64,000 bases of DNA, taken from contig NZ_PYWI01000003.1 in the NCBI RefSeq assembly GCF_003049575.1, forward strand, positions 1 through 64,000, in the 5' to 3' direction. Below the pieces are notes generated by a model. It was not told where the DNA came from. It worked only from the letters and a program-made list of their open reading frames with translations, and made no database searches. The stretch is from Lysinibacillus parviboronicapiens. Its GTDB lineage: Bacteria > Bacillota > Bacilli > Bacillales_A > Planococcaceae. The position numbers and the translations under genes are program-made. Below, in pieces: positions 26,659 through 37,473 of this stretch (position 1 is its first letter; every line of letters starts with the position of its first letter).

Positions 26659-29445
26659 TCACAAGATTAATAAAGGGCGAAAACCGACATGTGCTCCTAT
26701 TGTGTTCTCCCGCCTGATATATAGTGTGTTAAAATCTTTATCTTTAGTTCCAATGTTACTTCCTCTAAAACCAACATAGTTTAACTTCTCTTTTACATCA
26801 CACCACATATTTTCATTAATCCAAGTTGATGAATTACTATCATAATTCCACATAATATTATTTTTATTTTGGCTAATAAATTTCGAATCTAAATCCTGAA
26901 GTTTATCAATATCTGTTTCATTACTATATGTACTATTACCTGTTGGTAAGGCAATTTCCATTAGATTTATACTATTTTTCAGATGTACAGTAAGTTCATT
27001 CCAACTAACATAATTTTGAAGAACCCGATCTGCAATCAACTTCTTCTCTCTATCAATTTCATCCACCATAATAAAATAAAAATCTCCATTCGGATATGCA
27101 GTTGAAATAACTGGTAAATGATTACTTATTTCATCTCCAAGACCTGAAAATTCTCCAACTTGATTATAGATTGCTTTATAATGACAACGAATCCGTTTCC
27201 CAATTTCAAGCTCTCCTACAGAAATTACTTCATCTATGTGATACGCCCTACCAGTTGAACAAATTTCAATTCCTTCAAAAACAATTGAAGGATTATCTGA
27301 TAGAATACAAATTTCAACATCATGCATTTTGCCATCTAGACCTGATGTTTCAAATAGTTTCTGACGCATAAATGAGCCATACTTATCTTCATTAACACCA
27401 TCGGTCAGTATGATTGTGTCCACTTTATCATCAATCATAACTTGAAGCTTTAGCGCATTCTTAGAATGCACTGTCCCGAACACTTTTAATGTTTCTCCAT
27501 AAAATCGGAAATTTATTTGTGCCCCTTTTTCTTTTGTTTCTACTCCTGATGTATAAATACTATAATTGGATACATCATTCTCATTCAAGGTATGATATTT
27601 TTTCTTCCAACCTCCTACATAATGAAAAACACCTGAAGTACTATTATAGCCTTTTGTTTCTAATTGTTTCTCTAATTCCAACAACGTTAGATTAGTAATG
27701 ATTGGAGCAAGATCTCGATAAAAAGCTCGGCAATTATTCAGATAGCCATTGTACATTTGAATGGTACTCTCAACTTTTTTTATCGAACTATCCATCTTAC
27801 TTATAATTTGTTTTTCCGCATTCAATTTTTCAAATGCAAGCTTTGCTATTAGTGAAATAGTCGTCAGAAAGAATATGTTTCTTTGATATTTTTCGAAAAG
27901 TCTCTCCAACTCCTCAAGTTTTTGCTTAATTTGATTTTCTTTTATACTTATCAAAGACTCATTAAAGTCATTTAAATAGTTCTCCAATTCTTTATCTAAT
28001 TGAATAAATAGCTCAAATTCTTTTCTATATTTCTTTTTAAATGCTTGATTTAACTCGTTAAATCCATCTAGTGGTATTGACTTCCACCATTCATCTACTA
28101 CAACTTTTCCCGATAATTCTTCGATTATCTGTTGCAGAGGTTTGAAATTTGCGCCTTTAATAGCTGCACCGCCATTAGTAGTATTAATGACAGACATATT
28201 TACAAAATCTATATACTTCTCTATATCTAGTCTCATTCTATTTAAACTATCGTTTGTCATGACTTTGCCACCATGAACATCTTTCACTTCAAATGAATTA
28301 ATTAAATCAAGCTTCTGTATTAAACTATTTGTTAGTTCCTTTTTCTCGTAATCGTATCTTTTTATTTCTTCTGAATAATACTTATTCTTTTTAAATGCTA
28401 AATTTTGACCAACAAGATATACTTGTTTTACTTCTAGAGCGTGGAAAATTTGTAGCATAATTAATGCAATTGTTGGTGCATCAGAAATAACAGGTATTTG
28501 TTCTTTATGGAACTGTGGGGTAATATGATCCTGAGATGTTACAAAGTATAGCTTTGGTCCTTGATAAAATTGTAAAGTTTCAAAACCTACCGTAGTACCA
28601 TAAATCATTGGAATATCAGTAATTCCTTGCTCATATATTTCTTTAAATACAGTGTGATTATGTGGTTGCGGATCATATGTACACATTGCATCTGGAAAAA
28701 TATTATTAAGTATTAATACCTTAGCTGCAGAACCAACAGCGAAAATATATGCCAAGCCTTGTTCTTTAATAATGCGTAAGTTTTCTAAATCTTCATCTAG
28801 AGAGGGGCCAGCACTTACTAAAATAACTGGCTTATTTTTAAAGAACTTTTTCTTATGTAAGATTATATTTTCATGTTTAAATGTTCCTGGTAAATTCATC
28901 AACGCATTGATTGTCCATCTTTTAGAAAAAAGGGTAGCTGCTAGTATATTGGATCCTTTAGTCATTAAAAAGGATTTTAATGTTTCTCCGAATTCCTTTG
29001 TTTGTTTTGAAAATAATCTTTCGTAAACAGGCAACACAATCAACAGCATTTTTTGATGAATAAGCTCACCGAGTAACTCCATATTTTGAACTAATGGATG
29101 TTGACTATCTTCTACAATGTAATGCGATAATTTATCTTTGGGAAATTCGGTTATAGCGCGCTCCTTTAAAGAATTTGTAGCTATTTCTTCAATCGGTTCA
29201 TATGCAGAAATCAATTTCTCTGGATAAGCTGTAGAAAAATACTTTACATGATAGCCAAGTCCAATTCCGTAAAATAAAATGTGATCTGCTTCCTCAATCT
29301 TTTCTCTTAAAGAATTGATAAAACGTTCAGCTTCTTGTACAGGGTTATACTTACTATGAAGCATCATTTTTTTATCATTTATCTCCACTTGTAAAGCCGG
29401 AACCCCTATTTTACTTTCAAGTACTTCAACTCGAATTTTGCTCAC
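26659..29445 (-). CDS. maf: Giant Maf-type flagellin glycosyltransferase with extra C-terminal domains
   Basis: About 928 residues. The first ~600 are a Maf/DUF115 (MptE-like) protein: FYGIGLGYHVKYF near 62, the core VILVSAGPSLDEDL near 210, YLVGQNLAF near 347, then a coiled-coil-rich helical part. Maf proteins transfer nonulosonic acids to flagellin Ser/Thr in the cytoplasm. Residues ~610-735 look like a beta-sandwich (LKVFGTVHSKNALKLQVMID). The last ~190 end in NNIMWNYDSNSSTW and HVGFRPLLIL, resembling phage-tail or lectin-like C-termini. The other two Mafs here are 420 and 580 residues. The GTG at 29443-29445 is eight bases from GGAGG, so I use it. Confidence 0.85.
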   Translation of the reverse strand: MSKIRVEVLESKIGVPALQVEINDKKMMLHSKYNPVQEAERFINSLREKIEEADHILFYGIGLGYHVKYFSTAYPEKLISAYEPIEEIATNSLKERAITEFPKDKLSHYIVEDSQHPLVQNMELLGELIHQKMLLIVLPVYERLFSKQTKEFGETLKSFLMTKGSNILAATLFSKRWTINALMNLPGTFKHENIILHKKKFFKNKPVILVSAGPSLDEDLENLRIIKEQGLAYIFAVGSAAKVLILNNIFPDAMCTYDPQPHNHTVFKEIYEQGITDIPMIYGTTVGFETLQFYQGPKLYFVTSQDHITPQFHKEQIPVISDAPTIALIMLQIFHALEVKQVYLVGQNLAFKKNKYYSEEIKRYDYEKKELTNSLIQKLDLINSFEVKDVHGGKVMTNDSLNRMRLDIEKYIDFVNMSVINTTNGGAAIKGANFKPLQQIIEELSGKVVVDEWWKSIPLDGFNELNQAFKKKYRKEFELFIQLDKELENYLNDFNESLISIKENQIKQKLEELERLFEKYQRNIFFLTTISLIAKLAFEKLNAEKQIISKMDSSIKKVESTIQMYNGYLNNCRAFYRDLAPIITNLTLLELEKQLETKGYNSTSGVFHYVGGWKKKYHTLNENDVSNYSIYTSGVETKEKGAQINFRFYGETLKVFGTVHSKNALKLQVMIDDKVDTIILTDGVNEDKYGSFMRQKLFETSGLDGKMHDVEICILSDNPSIVFEGIEICSTGRAYHIDEVISVGELEIGKRIRCHYKAIYNQVGEFSGLGDEISNHLPVISTAYPNGDFYFIMVDEIDREKKLIADRVLQNYVSWNELTVHLKNSINLMEIALPTGNSTYSNETDIDKLQDLDSKFISQNKNNIMWNYDSNSSTWINENMWCDVKEKLNYVGFRGSNIGTKDKDFNTLYIRRENTIGAHVGFRPLLIL

Positions 29446-29466
29446 TTCATCCACCTCCAGTAACCA

Positions 29467-30714
29467 TTAAACCTTAAGTATATGCCTTCCATCAAAGACA
29501 ACCGCATTATTAGAATAAGTCATTAACTCAGCCCAATCTGCCTCGATAAACTCTGACCATTCTGTAACGAGCAAGATTGCATCTGATCCCGACACACATT
29601 CTTCCTTGGTAGTAGCATAAGATAGCTCTACCCCTTCCAAATACGAGGGCTTTTTTATAACTGGGTCATACGCTGAAATTACAGCACCTCTTGCAACTAA
29701 CTCTTTAATAATCATAGTTGAGGGAGCTTCTCGCATATCATCTGTATTTGGCTTAAAGGCTAATCCTAATAATGCAATTTTTTTCCCTACAACCTTGCCA
29801 TTAAAGTGATTGATTACTTTTTGAACAAATATATGTCGTTGTTCTTCGTTAGCTTGTATAGCTGATTGTACGATGCTTAGGTTCACATCATTTTCACGTG
29901 CCAAATATGCTAATGCTTCCGTATCCTTCGGAAAACATGATCCTCCATAACCTAATCCAGCATTTAAAAAAGCACGTCCTATACGATGATCCATGCCCAT
30001 GCCATCTGCTACTGCATTTACATCTGCCCCTAGGGCTTCACATAAATTAGAAATTTGATTGATGTAGCTAATTTTCACTGCTAGAAAGGCATTTGATGCA
30101 TACTTAATCATTTCTGCACTGCGACGATTCGTATGCAAAATTGGAATGTTTAGTGGCTTAAATAGGTTTTCTACCTTACCTCTAGCAATTGTATTCTCTG
30201 CTCCTACTACGATACGATCTCCATAAAATGTATCATTTATCGCATGTCCTTCTCGTAAAAACTCCGGATTAGATACTACGTGAATTTGTAAACTGGCTGT
30301 CATATTCGCATGAATGATTTCTTCAATCCTATCATTCGTACCTACAGGAACCGTACTTTTCACAACAACAATCACATCATGCTCTACATTTTCCGCAATA
30401 TCTTTAGCTGCTTGTTCAATATAAGACAAATCCGCTGCCCCATCTTCTCCTTGAGGTGTACCTACAGCTATAAAGATAATATCTGCCTGAGCAAATGCTT
30501 CTTGAGCATTTGTTGTGAAGCATAAACGACTTGCCGCAATATTACGTGCTAGTATCTCATCTAATCCAGGTTCATATATTGGTGATTGCCCTTTTTTAAG
30601 TGTATTGATCTTTTCATCGTTTATATCTAAACAAGTAACAACATGCCCGATTTCTGATAACACGGCGCCTGTTACTAAGCCTACATATCCTGTGCCTATG
30701 ATGCCAACGTTCAT
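29467..30714 (-). CDS. ugd: UDP-glucose 6-dehydrogenase
   Basis: Oxidises UDP-glucose to UDP-glucuronate with two NAD. NVGIIGTGYVGLVTGAVL is the NAD motif; LNAGLGYGGSCFPKDTEAL holds the catalytic cysteine; the C-terminal domain has GLAFKPNTDDMREAPS. At 415 residues it is slightly short of TuaD/Ugd (~440) but has all key parts. It overlaps galU by four bases, so galU-ugd form a coupled pair that supplies the UDP-xylose synthase upstream. Confidence 0.95.
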   Translation of the reverse strand: MNVGIIGTGYVGLVTGAVLSEIGHVVTCLDINDEKINTLKKGQSPIYEPGLDEILARNIAASRLCFTTNAQEAFAQADIIFIAVGTPQGEDGAADLSYIEQAAKDIAENVEHDVIVVVKSTVPVGTNDRIEEIIHANMTASLQIHVVSNPEFLREGHAINDTFYGDRIVVGAENTIARGKVENLFKPLNIPILHTNRRSAEMIKYASNAFLAVKISYINQISNLCEALGADVNAVADGMGMDHRIGRAFLNAGLGYGGSCFPKDTEALAYLARENDVNLSIVQSAIQANEEQRHIFVQKVINHFNGKVVGKKIALLGLAFKPNTDDMREAPSTMIIKELVARGAVISAYDPVIKKPSYLEGVELSYATTKEECVSGSDAILLVTEWSEFIEADWAELMTYSNNAVVFDGRHILKV

Positions 30715-31595
30715 TTTGTTACCTCTGCTTTCGTATTGATGTAAGCTTGAATATCATCTTTTAAATCCTCACGTTGTAATGCAAAGTCTATCGTCGCTTG
30801 GACAAATCCGATTTTACTACCGATATCATATAATTGTCCTAGAACATCTTGCGCAACTACCCGTTCTTCTTGGTTTAACAATTGAATCGCATCCGTTAAT
30901 TGGATTTCTCCACCCGCACCAGGTTCAGTAGCTTCTAACTTTTCAAAAATCGAAGGTGTTAGAACATAACGCCCCATAATAGCGTAGTTAGAAGGAGCAG
31001 CTTCTTTCGACGGCTTTTCAATAAAACCCTTTACTTCAATTGCCTTACAATTCTGCACCTCTGTAACTGGATCAATAACACCATATTTATGGACACTCTC
31101 CATCGGTACTTGTTGGACACCGATGACAGAAACCTTCTCACGGTCGTATGTATCGATTAATTGTTTTAACGCAGGTGTGTGTGCTTGCAATATAATATCA
31201 CCTAGTAATACGGCGAATGGCTCATCTCCAATAAAACGATGCGCGCAATAAATGGCATCTCCAAGGCCCTTTGCTTCTTTTTGGCGTATATAATGTATGT
31301 TTGCTAGATTTGAGATGGCTTCGATTTCTTTTAAATCATCCAGCTTATCTTTCATTTCCAATGTATGTTCTAATTCATAGTTCGTATCGAAATGGTCTTC
31401 AATTGAACGCTTGTTGCGTCCGCTAATGATAATAATATCCTCAATACCCGATGCCACTGCTTCTTCTACAATATACTGAATTGTAGGCTTGTCCACAATT
31501 GGTAACATTTCCTTTGGTTGTGCTTTAGTTGCAGGTAGGAATCTTGTTCCCAAACCAGCTGCTGGAATTACTGCCTTACGTACTCTTTGCATCAT
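30711..31595 (-). CDS. galU: UTP-glucose-1-phosphate uridylyltransferase
   Basis: GalU/GtaB enzyme making UDP-glucose. VIPAAGLGTRFLPATKAQPKE, the FIEKPSKEAAPSNYAIMGRY stretch and TEPGAGGEIQLTDAI are diagnostic. Length (294) is normal. It starts one base after the UDP-xylose synthase stop and overlaps ugd, so uxs-galU-ugd are tightly coupled. A housekeeping galU probably exists elsewhere; this copy appears dedicated to the glycan. Confidence 0.95.
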   Translation of the reverse strand: MMQRVRKAVIPAAGLGTRFLPATKAQPKEMLPIVDKPTIQYIVEEAVASGIEDIIIISGRNKRSIEDHFDTNYELEHTLEMKDKLDDLKEIEAISNLANIHYIRQKEAKGLGDAIYCAHRFIGDEPFAVLLGDIILQAHTPALKQLIDTYDREKVSVIGVQQVPMESVHKYGVIDPVTEVQNCKAIEVKGFIEKPSKEAAPSNYAIMGRYVLTPSIFEKLEATEPGAGGEIQLTDAIQLLNQEERVVAQDVLGQLYDIGSKIGFVQATIDFALQREDLKDDIQAYINTKAEVTK

Positions 31596-32537
31596 TCATC
31601 TCTCCTGCACTTTACTCGCAAAATAAGCGATTGTTTTCTGAAGTCCTTCATCTAACATGACTTTTGGCTCCCAATCTAGGATACGTTGTGCTTCAGCAAT
31701 GACCGGTCGTCGTTGTTTCGGGTCATCTTGTGGAAGTTCTTCAAATTGTAATGGTGTATCATTCCCTGTCCATTTCACAACTTTTTCTGCGAGTTCAAGC
31801 ATTGTAAATTCATTTGGGTTTCCAAGATTTACAGGGCCTGTTACTTCTTTTGTTGTTGCCATTAATCGTAAAAATCCTTCTATCAAATCGTCTACATAGC
31901 AGAAAGAGCGTGTTTGTTTGCCATCACCATATACCGTTAAAGGTTTCTTTAGTAATGACTGAACGATAAAATTACTAACAACACGTCCGTCTTTAGAATC
32001 CATTCTTGGGCCATATGTATTAAAAATGCGGACCACTTTAATTTCGATATCATACATACGTGCATAATCAAAAAATAACGTTTCGGCACCGCGCTTTCCT
32101 TCATCATAGCAACTGCGGATGCCAATCGGATTGACATGCCCCCAATAATGCTCAGGCTGAGGATGTACTAAAGGGTCTCCATAAACCTCAGACGTAGATG
32201 CCTGGAATACCTTTGCACCCGTTTTACGAGCAAGCTCTAATATATTCAGAGCACCTAATACACTTGTTTTAAATGTATGAACAGGATCTGTCTGATAATG
32301 TATAGGACTAGCAGGACAAGCTAAATTATAAATCTCATCAAACTGTCCTAATTCAGGAAAAGGTTCTATAATATCATGCTGAACAAACTGAATTTTATCG
32401 AGTACATGGCTAATATTAGCCATTGCACCTGTTTGTAAATTATCCATACAGATAACTGTATGCCCTTGTTCTACTAGTCTATCGATTAAATGCGAGCCTA
32501 AGAAACCTGCTCCACCAGCCACTAATATACGTTTCAT
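31596..32537 (-). CDS. uxs: UDP-xylose synthase (UDP-glucuronate decarboxylase)
   Basis: Extended SDR of 313 residues. [47 protein letters not shown] and [13 protein letters not shown] are the hallmarks of UXS-type decarboxylases. EVYGDP and YDEGKR in place of the common YxxxK context separate it from dTDP-glucose dehydratases. It would convert UDP-glucuronate from Ugd to UDP-xylose. The frame extends to 32573, but the ATG at 32535-32537 has GGAGG upstream and overlaps the galE stop (ATGA). Confidence 0.9.
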   Translation of the reverse strand: MKRILVAGGAGFLGSHLIDRLVEQGHTVICMDNLQTGAMANISHVLDKIQFVQHDIIEPFPELGQFDEIYNLACPASPIHYQTDPVHTFKTSVLGALNILELARKTGAKVFQASTSEVYGDPLVHPQPEHYWGHVNPIGIRSCYDEGKRGAETLFFDYARMYDIEIKVVRIFNTYGPRMDSKDGRVVSNFIVQSLLKKPLTVYGDGKQTRSFCYVDDLIEGFLRLMATTKEVTGPVNLGNPNEFTMLELAEKVVKWTGNDTPLQFEELPQDDPKQRRPVIAEAQRILDWEPKVMLDEGLQKTIAYFASKVQER

Positions 32538-33516
32538 TTTGTGCCTCCAAATTTCTTCACATGCCACTGCCAAGCCGTTTCAATAATTTTTTCCAAGTCA
32601 TATTGTGGCTGCCAACCTAGTAATTCCCCAGCTTTTACTGCCGAGCCAATAAGTTTCGCTGGATCTCCTGAACGACGCTCTGTAATAACAGTTGAAATGC
32701 TACATTCTGTAACTTTCTCAATCATTTGAATAATCTCTAGCACAGAATAACCCAAGCCATTACCTAAATTTAGCGTAAGATTTTCACCATGCCCCTTTAA
32801 ATAATCAACAGCCTTGCTATGCGCATCTGCTAAGTCAGTTACATGAATATAGTCACGAACACAGGTACCATCCAATGTGTCGAAATCTCCGCCGAATATC
32901 GAGATAGAGGGTCTTTTTCCAATTGCAACATCTAACACAAGTGGGATTAAGTGTGACTCTGGATCATGCCATTCGCCAATTTCACATTCAACATCAGCAC
33001 CAGCTGCGTTAAAATATCTAAGTGCCACTAATTTAAAGCCGTACGCATATGAGTAATCTTCTATAATATGTTCCATCATTAATTTTGTACGGCCATATGG
33101 GTTAATCGGATTTTGTGGATGCGTCTCTGTTATCGGCCACTCTATAGGGTTCCCATAAGTTGCACAAGTAGAAGAAAACACAATATTTTTCACTTCATAG
33201 AGCAACATCATATCCAATAAATGAATCGTATTGACAACATTATTTTGATAGTACATAGCTGGTTTTTCAACAGATTCGCCAACATATGCAAAAGCAGCAA
33301 AATGAACAACTGTATCGATTGAAGGATATTGAGTAAACAAGCCTTGTAAATCCTCTTTATTTGCTAAATCTCCCTTGACTAAAGGAACATTTGAAGGGAT
33401 AAACTCTTCATGACCCGTGCTTAAATTATCAAACACCACTACATCTTTGCCCTGCTGCATTAAATATTTCACTGTATGTGAGCCTATATATCCTGCTCCC
33501 CCTATTACTGCAATCA

Positions 33517-33517
<1 letters not shown>
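32534..33517 (-). CDS. galE: UDP-glucose 4-epimerase
   Basis: GalE-type epimerase (327 residues): [41 protein letters not shown] (YxxxK) and [12 protein letters not shown]. It interconverts UDP-glucose and UDP-galactose, or the GlcNAc/GalNAc forms; sequence alone does not say which. It overlaps pseB by one base (TAATG) and uxs by four, so pseB-galE-uxs are translationally linked. Confidence 0.93.
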
Positions 33518-34494
<977 letters not shown>

Positions 34495-34551
34495 TTAAAT
34501 ACCTCAATTCAACTTTTATGTACTTAAAGAATATTACCCACTTTCTATTAT

Positions 34552-34578
34552 ATATCGGCTAACATCCTAAAATCTAAA
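34552..34578 (-). promoter_or_regulatory. Sigma-D-like promoter of pseB operon
   Basis: Minus-strand GCCGATAT (34552-34559) is a perfect match to the sigma-D -10 element, followed by ATAAT. The -35 position 15 bases upstream reads TTTA rather than TAAA. It is about 64 bases before the pseB ATG and just after the terminator of the upstream operon. Confidence 0.65.
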
Positions 34579-34588
34579 ATTTCCAAAG

Positions 34589-34632
34589 AAAAAAGGCGCC
34601 TTAACTCAAAGAGAATGTTTGAGCCGAGCGCC
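34589..34632 (-). terminator. Terminator of the leg operon
   Basis: GGCGC...TCAAA arms (34595-34610 and 34618-34632) with a small internal mismatch are followed in the minus direction by six T. It lies downstream of the DUF2920 gene, the last gene of the operon from 50.5 kb. From 34633 to 34844 I see no convincing gene. Confidence 0.8.
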
Positions 34633-34844
34633 AAAAGTAATTTATATAATATACATGGACCATTACATCGGAAAAGAAAGAGATTTTCAAGATTTACTAT
34701 ATTACATTCAGGAACGTAATATAAGCGAATTAATACTACAACAAAACTTCTCGGAAAAAGACAGGGAGCCCAGAAGAATAGTCCACGCTTATTATTGTTT
34801 GTGATAGTTTAATCTCGTACGTTAAGCTAGCTTCAGTATTGTTT

Positions 34845-35027
34845 TCATGATGCCCTAACTGCTAAACCGTATTCAAACATTTTAAAAAAATCAGCATCTA
34901 ATCCATGTTGATTTGATTTGAATATTACTCCATCTACTGTATTTTCATCTACTAAAAAAAATTCTGCAAAAGGGATATTATTTACTAAATTCCCCTTGTC
35001 AATATGATTTATTAAATTGAATCGGCT
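34845..35027 (-). pseudogene. DUF2920 protein, C-terminal fragment cut off by IS3 element
   Basis: Below the insertion, the minus strand reads FNLINHIDKGNLVNNIPFAE, then VDGVIFKSNQHGLDADFFKM and FEYGLAVRAS before TGA at 34845. The HGLDADFFKMF pattern fits the end of DUF2920 proteins, whose N-terminal part lies on the other side of the IS at 36245-37065. The fragment has no start of its own. Confidence 0.75.
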
Positions 35028-35095
35028 ACACTAAGTTGGACATAAAAAATAAGGGCTAGTACACTTAGACTACCAACTTAAAGGAGCGTGCTACT

Positions 35096-35377
35096 ATGTC
35101 ACGTCAACGTCGAACTTTTACATCTGAATTTAAATTACAATTAGTGAAGCTTTATGAAAATGGAAAATCTCGTGCTGATATTGCCCGAGAATACGATATA
35201 ACGCCTTCGGCTTTAGACCGCTGGATTAAAAACCATCAAGAAACCGGTTCATTCGCTGCCAAAGATAATCGCTCTGAAGAAGATAACGAACTAGCTCGAT
35301 TACGCAAAGAAAACCAACGTTTACTGATGGAGAATGATATTTTAAAGCAAGCAGCGCTGATCATGGGACGAAAATAG
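35096..35377 (+). CDS. IS3-family transposase OrfA
   Basis: A 93-residue helix-turn-helix protein (RQRRTFTSEFKLQLVKLYEN, IAREYDITPSALDRWIK) with a C-terminal leucine-zipper-like coil (LARLRKENQRLLMENDILKQ). OrfA binds the element's ends. AAAGGAG precedes the ATG. It ends CGA AAA TAG; a -1 slip on the A run would lead into orfB (IDVIRNNAHKYS), the usual way IS3 elements make the OrfAB transposase. Confidence 0.92.
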   Translation: MSRQRRTFTSEFKLQLVKLYENGKSRADIAREYDITPSALDRWIKNHQETGSFAAKDNRSEEDNELARLRKENQRLLMENDILKQAALIMGRK

Positions 35378-35379
35378 AT

Positions 35380-36225
35380 GTGATTCGAAATAACGCTCAC
35401 AAATATTCAGTATCAGCAATGTGTGACGTCCTTGATATTCCGAAAAGTACGTATTACTATCATGTCGATGTTTGTAGCAAATGTGCGCTAAAAACTGAAG
35501 ATAAAGAGATTTCCAAAGAGATTGTTCGTATTTTCAAAGAAAGCCGTAACAATTATGGTACGCGTAAAATCAAGAAAGAACTAAGTAAATTACCAGAGCC
35601 AAAGCACGTATCACGTCGTCGAATTGGTCGTTTAATGAAAGGTATTGGACTAGTTTCAAACTATACAGTAGCACAGTATAAGCCGTATAAATCAACATGT
35701 AATGAAGCGCCGGTAAAAAATGAGTTACAGCGTCAATTTGAGCAAGAAAAGCCGTTGGCTGTCATCGTGAGTGATTTAACATATGTCCGTGTCGGAACAA
35801 AATGGCATTATGTATGCTTATTTGTCGACCTTTTCAATCGTGAAATTATTGGCTGTAGTGCTGGCGCAAATAAGACAGCAGAGCTGGTTTATCAAGCGCT
35901 AGTAAGTATTAGAGGTAACTTGAACGACATTCAAATGTTTCATACAGACCGAGGAAAAGAGTTTGATAATAAGCTCATTTCAAAAGCCCTAGAAACATTC
36001 GGAATCCAGCGATCCTTAAGCATGAAGGGATGCCCTTATGATAACGCCGTGGCTGAAGCGATGTTTAAGGTATTTAAAACAGAATTCGCTAACGGGGCAC
36101 ATTTCTTTACTCTTGAAAAGCTCGCTCTTGAACTTGATGATTATGTTCATTGGTTCAATAACATTCGAATTCACGGAACACTAGGCTATTTAACACCTGT
36201 GGAATTCAAGCAACAGACCTTATAA
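35380..36225 (+). CDS. IS3-family transposase OrfB (DDE integrase core)
   Basis: A 281-residue rve-type integrase domain in the -1 frame relative to orfA. The DDE residues can be placed in VIVSDLTYV, MFHTDRGKEFDN and AVAEAMFKVFKTEF. An upstream HTH_21 stretch (NNYGTRKIKKELS, GRLMKGIGLVSNY) is present. No stop or frameshift interrupts it, so the element is potentially active. The GTG at 35380 is probably not a true start; synthesis by frameshift from orfA is expected. Confidence 0.92.
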   Translation: MIRNNAHKYSVSAMCDVLDIPKSTYYYHVDVCSKCALKTEDKEISKEIVRIFKESRNNYGTRKIKKELSKLPEPKHVSRRRIGRLMKGIGLVSNYTVAQYKPYKSTCNEAPVKNELQRQFEQEKPLAVIVSDLTYVRVGTKWHYVCLFVDLFNREIIGCSAGANKTAELVYQALVSIRGNLNDIQMFHTDRGKEFDNKLISKALETFGIQRSLSMKGCPYDNAVAEAMFKVFKTEFANGAHFFTLEKLALELDDYVHWFNNIRIHGTLGYLTPVEFKQQTL

Positions 36226-36237
36226 TTTTTGTCCGGT

Positions 36238-37065
36238 TTAGTGTTGACATACAAAATTATCCTCATTCCCTTGAAATGAAATAATCTTTGCAGCATTATC
36301 AAATTGATTATAGAAAGTATCTAAAGAAAGTGCTTGCTTATCTTCAATGTATTTTTTGGCTATGTAGTCAAATTCCATTTGTAATGTCATTTGTCCGAAC
36401 CCCTGAAATAACAAGCGATTTGCACTTAAATAAACTGGTTCTATCCAAGCTGAATTATCAATTATATAAGAAAATAAATGAGGAGCCAAACAGTTACTTA
36501 AATGAAGTAAATACGCACCATGTGAATGTCCATATCCAATAACTCTTTTTTCGTTAAACTTTATACTGTTCTCCTTAAATATAATTCGTACTGCCTCAAT
36601 AGCTGTAATAATGTCAATTGCCTGCATAAAACCCATATCATTAAAGTGGTCTCCTGTTTCATCTATCTTTGCTACCACAGGAATGGTAATATTTCTAGCA
36701 GATAATATCTCAAGCAAATTAGAATAGTCTCCATTTATTGTACTTCTTTCTTCAAGAGAAAAGGATGCTAACAATTCATTGATATCGCAATTTAGATTAA
36801 ATGAAGATGCACTTTGCATAAATTCACTACCAAAAAAATCACACTGTACCGTAACTACATTGTATGTATCTGCAAATGTTTCTCTCATCTTTTTATATAC
36901 ATTCGAATCAATTTTACCACCGAATCCTGGAACAAAAATAGCAATTCCAAGATTTTCATCCGTTTCTTTTTCAGGAAATGAGAATTCAATTCGCAATTCT
37001 CTATTCGAAGAGCCATTATAGATATTATGATGTGCAGGAATTTTAATACTTTGATTTTCAGCCAT
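36238..37065 (-). pseudogene. DUF2920 protein, N-terminal part, truncated by IS3
   Basis: About 275 residues of a DUF2920 protein, an alpha/beta-hydrolase-like family common in flagellar nonulosonate clusters such as those of Campylobacter. IAIFVPGFGGKIDSN, VVTVQCDFFG and VIGYGHSHGAYLLHL (a GxSxG-like nucleophile elbow, here GHSHG) are visible. After FQGNEDNFV the frame runs into the IS and stops. The missing end is at 34845-35027. The ATG at 37063-37065 has GGGG eight bases upstream. Probably inactive, since the catalytic His region is detached. Confidence 0.8.
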
Positions 37066-37473
37066 GTATATTGCCCCGTTCTTAATCAATTGATAATCAT
37101 ATAATATTTATTGTGTTAGTAATCATTTACCGCAGATATTTCCCTTGACCTTACATACTTAGTTCAAAGAAAGCTTGTCGAGCATTGTATGAAATTGTAA
37201 AAAATTGAAACTCAATTTTTGAGACCTGTTCTAATTGATGATTTCGTGTTAGTCTAGTCGAATATTATTTAGTCAAAATTTCACGGTATTCAACTGATCC
37301 ATATTTCATTATTTTCGCCCACAAGGGATATTCAAGCTGTAAATCGGTCATTTTTCATATAGATGATAGCATCCAATTGAAATCTACTGTAACATGCTAT
37401 CAAATAAGTAATCCCTAAAAAATGATTACCAGCGTACCTTTTAATGAAAAGTATTTCAATTACTAAGAGTTAC
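37066..37473 (-). other. Gene-poor gap between ptmA and DUF2920
   Basis: About 400 AT-rich bases. The minus strand has an orphan 28-codon frame near 37267-37353 (MTDLQLEYPLWAKIMKYGSV...) that looks like a gene tail but matches nothing I recognise. An 8-bp inverted repeat GATAGCAT/ATGCTATC lies near 37364-37402. An AT-rich hairpin (arms AAAAATTGA/TCAATTTTT) with T-run is at about 37199-37220, possibly a weak terminator. Likely debris of a deleted gene. Confidence 0.4.

Larger units (their letters stand above)
35028..36244 (+). mobile_element. IS3-family insertion sequence, apparently intact
   Basis: About 1.2 kb bounded by imperfect inverted repeats. The left end begins ACACTAAGTTGGACA; the right end, read on the other strand, begins ACACTAAACCGGACA. 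Inside are overlapping orfA and orfB. It is the only plus-strand unit in the window and lies inside the DUF2920 gene. I could not find a clear target-site duplication, so the exact ends may be off by a few bases. Confidence 0.85.

Noticed and set aside
34619-34804. 61-codon plus-strand frame next to the leg terminator
   Set aside because: It begins inside the terminator hairpin, has no Shine-Dalgarno for either the first or an internal start, and I recognise no family. Possibly debris.
35020-36250. Target-site duplication around the IS3 element
   Set aside because: No matching 3-5 base direct repeat could be identified at the ends I defined; either the borders are off or the duplication has mutated.
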